The position numbers and the translations under genes are program-made. The notes beneath the pieces were generated by a model. The model had not been told where the DNA came from. It did not search any database and worked only from the letters and a program-made list of their open reading frames with translations. DNA of 64,000 bases from Caprella mutica. Its lineage: Eukaryota; Arthropoda; Malacostraca; Amphipoda; Caprellidae. The DNA is taken from positions 62,001-126,000 of the forward strand of contig CANNZV010001066.1 in assembly GCA_947561585.1 (NCBI GenBank). The letters are read 5' to 3'. This document shows, piece by piece, positions 59,150 to 64,000 of the stretch; the first letter of the stretch is position 1; every line of letters starts with the position of its first letter.

Positions 59150-60030
59150 TCATCATCAATACCAATTTATGACCCATTAATTATTAGGTTGCTTTTAATG
59201 CATTCAATTTAAATTATATTTTCTGCATAGTCTAATAATATTTATTTTATAGATAAAATACATTTAAAAATTGAATAAAAACAGGTGAATTTAAATATCA
59301 AGTCAATATATTCCCGTGCGGATCATAGTTTCATTCTTCATGTTTGATACCCGTTGTGTAAAAGCGGACATCAAATAAATAAACACACTAAGGTAATTAT
59401 TAGTATAGATACTTATATTCAAAGGCAGTGCATACATTTTTTGTGGACACACTGTATAAACAAATTCATGTTCTATTCTATTGAGTCCTTATAGATTATT
59501 TATGACAAAACCAATTTTCATAGTCTTCCTATCGAGTGGTGAGTCAGTGGCCAAAATAATATCGCGTCTTGCGGGACTATAAAATCCTTATTTTGGGGTC
59601 ACGTGACTGGCAATCTAGCGTCAGTTTATTGGAGAAATGATATAACTGAATCAAAATTTAATGGAAAAATGATACAACTGAATCCAAATATGGTTTTACA
59701 CCGTCTTCCTTAGTGCCCTGCAATCTCTGGAACACTTCCTCTCTCTAGAGTAGTTTATCATAACTCTATGCTTCCTATGTAACATTATTAATGATTTTAA
59801 TTTCTTGATGACTAAATTTCTTAAAATGGTTTAGAAGCTGTAAAAGCCGCAGAAAATCTATGCAGAGTATAGTATCAAGGTTTCAATTTTCAGGTTTGTT
59901 GATGTAAGCTTAACTGTTCTGTTAATCTTTGATTCTGACTGATGTGATTGGAGATCCATCCTTTTGAACAATAACATTCATTTGCATCCATCACCTTCCT
60001 AACCTATTGTGCCTGTATCCACATCCTGTA

Positions 60031-63000
60031 AAACTCTTTTATTTATCATTAATAATACATTAACGAAGTCTTGATGTTTTTTATATTAATTTGCAACAAC
60101 AAAATAACTAAATCGAAAAAGAAAAATAGATCCTGAAAATGGAAGTACAAATACAAATTAAATTAAACATTCAAACTACAAATTATAATAAAACAAGTTA
60201 ATCGTGTTAATTAGTTAATCATAGAAATTCAGCAGGTTCTCTATATATTAATTAAATTACCTCAGAAACAATAATGATAACTTGAATTCCAGATTAAACT
60301 GGCTATTTTGGTTTCAATATTATAATTTTGTTTATTGATATTTTGTTAAAAATTATTTGAAAGCCAATAGGTAAATAAACTTTATCTTCTTTTTACTCGA
60401 TAATTCAATTTAATACATAAAGCATTTTTATGTATATAACTATGAGACAGAATTGAAACAATATATTATTGCTTACACGTAACAATAAAGCTAACACATG
60501 AATAAAACAAAAATGAGTGCAAAGTTCTGGTCTTAATTCCTTCACAAATTGAATAGCAAACAATTTATGTTTGAAATTTTCAAACTGTGTATAGTAGTGA
60601 TGAACGTTCTTTGAATTAGGTTTCAATTTAGGACTACGTTAGAGTGAGTGATGTTCAATAACTTCTATTTACAATATGCTAAAGAGGTACATATATACGG
60701 ACACTTTCATTGTTAACTATAGAACAGTTTATTCTTCGTTAAAAGTGAACTATTATGCAAATATACAATACATATATTAAAAACAATGAATATTCATATT
60801 TGGTAAGAGTACGCTCTTAATAAAATATTCATATATTAAAATATGAATTTTCTTAATATGTTAAAAACAAGCATTTAAAAAAATATACATATGGGAACAT
60901 GAATTTTTTTTTTTTTTTGAAGTAAGCTCTTAATAAAATTCACATATATATTAAATTAATAAATATTTATTATTTTTTAAATAGATGCATGTTCACACGA
61001 TGTGAGTAAATAGATGTTTCCATACGTATGTAAACTAATTAAAAGACTGTAAATAACTGAAAGATTGATTCGACTCAATGCTCTCTATTTTCCTTTTCTT
61101 TTATTTCGAAAGCTTCTGCGAATGTTAGAATTTCTTTCTTGTTAAATTAGGAACGTGAATCAAATTTGTCTAGAACTTAATTATTGATTTTTGAATAGAT
61201 GTAAAATATTTTTTACCGATGTTTTTTCATTATAGAAGCCCTGATTATTGATTTTTATGGTAAACATGTGAAAATTTTTAATTATTAATCTTAATTAATT
61301 TTAAAAGAACGAGTAGTAAAAATATGGGAAAAAAAACTTCTGCTTGAATGCTTCAATGTAGGTAGTATCTATGATTTCAAAATTATATTCGTATTCAAAT
61401 TATTGGTCAAATAATAATAATTTAACCAAGTAAAGATAATGGACCAGAATTTAAACTGGTTAAGTTAACAAACCCTGGTCTGTAAACTTAACTTGCTCAA
61501 GAATTTCTATAAAATATAGCATAAATGTTTCAGGTACATGTTTTGCAAAAGTTATCCAAACGTTTTACAACATTTTTGATGATCAAATTGACATGACATA
61601 TAACTAGCAAAATAAGATTCTTCCTAACCTAAATAATAAAATCAATAAAGAATGGAACAATATGATTCTGTGAGGTCGTATATATATATATGATTTAGAT
61701 ATTTTCGATCAATATATGCCAAGTGTAGAAGAGATTGTAGAATATTCCTACGAAATTTGGTTCAGACAATAAAGATAAAATAAGTTCTGGTATTCTTGAG
61801 TCAAATAAATTAGAATGCGCAGCTCTTCAAATTCGACTTATTGGTATGTCCGAGATTCTTGTCAAAGTCTTCTGTTTCTTTTCAAATGGAGTAAAATGTA
61901 TATTGCAGTCCCCGAATCTGAATGAATACCTTAGAACGGATCACATGAAAAGTCTCTTTTTATTTCAATTTTCTTGATTGTAACATTCATCTAGTTGAAA
62001 AGGAAACTGAGTGATGTGAGTGCATATAACTTTGTAGACAAACTAACTTGGATTCTAATTGAAGAATATTTTATATTTCCTTTTTAGGAAAGTTCCATGT
62101 TTTCATTATAAAAGACTGTAAATTAGAGTAGCATTTAAGTAACAGAAATGCTGTATATCTTCTTCATCTCTTCTATCTTTCTAATTTCACCGTCCGTTCT
62201 TTACAAATGTTCTATGCAGAGGAATCAAGTTACATACCATCATGTAATAGCTTTTAATTCTCAAATTCTAATACAATGCTAGCCACTATTTCTATATTTT
62301 ATTATGGTAGACATGCCGAGTCTTTATTTTCTTTCATAAAATCGAAGGCAACAAGCAAATGGTGCCGTACCGTTCTTTTGACCAAAGCCCAGACAATTTA
62401 TTCTCCCTTCAGCGAATCGTGATCTGAATGACTTCAAAAGTCAATATTACTGACAATGAAAAACTGACTTTAGAAGAAATGTTTGTGTGAGGGGTACAAT
62501 CCTCTATTTGCAAATACCATACTTTGCTATAACAATACGATGGGTCACACAATTGTTGATCTTTAAAATGTTACCAAGAAAGTGTTTCAGAAAATAGAAG
62601 TCGGAATTGGTAGTTGAAAAATGAATCTATACTATAAATCGAAGGCTTTGTTCTTCAAATTAATTTTCTACTATTAAATATTTCCAAATAATCTTCTTTG
62701 ATTCTATTGCCTTAGCATATATTTATTTGATGTAAGGATCAGTTTACATAAAATCAATTACATTTCAATTTATAAAACTGATTTGGTGTATTTAAAAGAT
62801 CTCTTCCTCATTCTAACAATGAAGTGCAACTTCTAACTCTTCCTCTCGTTTTATTTTCAAATATCTAAACTTCTATTTGAAGGAAAATAAAAATATAGAA
62901 TAAAAACAGAGGCTATTGAAGCGCTCCAATTGAAACGGTATTTTATTGTTCTGCTTCATCAGAGTGACATTTATAAATAGCAAATCTTTAATCACTTCGT

Positions 63001-64000
63001 AGATTTTTGTTTATAGTAATTTATATACATTTTTATCAGCTCTACTTTGTCAATTCAATAGTATCAATTTACAATAAATATATATTAAATAACCTAGTGA
63101 TTTGGTTAATGATGTCAGAAAATAATTATATAGATAGAGTTTTACAAACAATTGGTCAAATCTTTGATTAGGAAAATTAACAGGATTTTATTAATTAAAT
63201 CTGGATGAATTTTTTTAATATATATCTAATAAAACAACACTGCATCAGTGTATAATCAATCTAAATATAATCAATCTAAATCTAATATTAGACCAAAATC
63301 ATTTGATCGATCTAAATATAATTTCACATGGAATACATGTAGCCACTAAATACGTAAATGCTCCCTTTACCTAATAATTATTGGCAATTGAATAATCTAT
63401 CAATTCATATTCCAGTGACATCACCCAATGATGGTGTGAGTAAAGTTAGAGTGAGCCAAATGTACCAACTGTCTTCTTGTAACAGGATGGAATAACCCGG
63501 AGAAAGTTATATGGTGGGTCTATACTGAAGTCTAAGCTAGAGGGTCACAAGCTTATCTTCAATGGCCTCAAATCAAAACTTTGCTCAGTGATAACAAATC
63601 TTTTAGGGAAATGATCATTCCTAACTTCAAAGCAGATAAATTTGTACCATACATGCAGAATATTTCTTGCTTTTGACTAAAATTTGCCGAAGAAATTATC
63701 TGTTTATAAAACATATTCCATTTTGCATTATTTCGATAATAATGGTCTTGTTCAGTCTTAAAAGTTGACTCAGAAATGAAATTTTGCTCTGGAATATATC
63801 AGTATATTATCTATATCCCTTATATAAATATATCATAATTACAATATAACAATAGATTTTCTCATATATGGTGAAATATCATTAGAAGTATAATCAATAG
63901 GCCTTTGCAATTCTTCAAAATTCATGACGAAGAGCTTCATTAATTTGGGTACAGTTTGATATTGCTTCAGAGGTAATTTTATGCTGGTTTAGACATCCTA
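60031..64000. other. AT-rich stretch to the window end without a recognisable gene
   Basis: Noted only: a repeated phrase, AAGCTCTTAATAAAATTCAC-like, at about 60810-60950; an isolated inverted unit of the 53-kb minisatellite at 61423-61452; and a weak AATCTAAATATAATC repeat at 63250-63320. No frame above 73 codons and no RNA gene seen. Confidence 0.4.

Larger units (their letters stand above)
57475..60030 (-). repeat. Right arm of the long inverted duplication
   Basis: The reverse complement of this segment is collinear with 5858-8905 (blocks listed there). It holds only a single ACTTGTGAAAAGT where the left arm has a 1-kb minisatellite, and lacks the left palindromic MITE and LINE tail. It has about 600 bases of its own between 58745 and 59735. 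The flanks outside 60030 and inside 57475 do not match the left arm's flanks. Identity is clearly below that of a recent duplication. Confidence 0.8.

Noticed and set aside
5858..60030. The whole window as one giant palindrome centred near 33 kb
   Set aside because: Apart from the two arms, sequences at mirrored positions (for example the arrays at 11.5 and 53.2 kb) do not match, and the region round 33 kb is not palindromic.

Overview
The window looks like gene-poor nuclear DNA of an arthropod, most likely an insect. It is very AT-rich and has no long open reading frame. Most recognisable coding relics are transposases (Tc1 and mariner types); a piece of non-LTR reverse transcriptase and one FLYWCH zinc-finger fragment are the others. 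It also carries Helitron-like ends, TTAA-flanked elements and many minisatellites. A hemipteran would fit this mixture, but that is an impression, not something the sequence proves. I found no host gene that I can support, no rRNA, no intact tRNA and no CRISPR. The long open frames at 7.2-8.2, 11.5-12.6, 28.8-29.2 and 31.4-31.7 kb are by-products of tandem repeats.

Layout. 0-2.6 kb: a 10-bp AATCATTATT array and a duplicated block rich in GGCTCAAAA. 3.3-4.15 kb: a TTAA-flanked element with terminal and internal inverted repeats. 4.17-4.35 kb: three 61-bp repeats. 5.86-8.9 kb: the left arm of a diverged inverted duplication whose other arm is at 57.5-60.0 kb; the left arm has a 20-bp minisatellite of about 49 units where the right arm has one partial unit. 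9.1-10.0 kb: a Tc1-like transposase relic split by a Foldback-like element with a 9-bp target duplication. 11.5-12.8 kb: a 29-bp minisatellite with a 348-bp higher-order period. 16.6 kb: a Helitron-type 3' end. 19.8-20.8 kb: two inverted-repeat elements. 21.2-22.35 and 24.6-25.75 kb: two copies of one non-autonomous Helitron-like element. 26.8 kb: the FLYWCH fragment. 28.6-29.1 and 31.6-31.75 kb: 18-bp and 17-bp minisatellites. 34.75-36.76 kb: a decayed mariner-like element with at least two nested MITEs. 39.2-39.5 kb: a second mariner relic. 41.1-41.8 kb: a MITE and a reverse-transcriptase relic. 46.7-49.4 kb: further MITEs. 53.2 kb: another 29-bp minisatellite. 57.2 kb: an 11-bp array.

A short palindromic repeat family recurs across the window (6.3, 13.1, 15.3, 16.4, 20.1, 23.8, 30.4, 34.7, 45.0, 48.4, 51.05, 51.4 and 56.7 kb). 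Its arm carries the core TATCGGACGGTTTCAC followed by ATTTTCGATCATAT. It looks like an abundant, unnamed MITE.

The most useful signals are historical: nested insertions with readable target duplications, a minisatellite that differs between two paralogous arms, and two Helitron copies that differ at several CpG sites. I see no operon-like or working multi-gene system.
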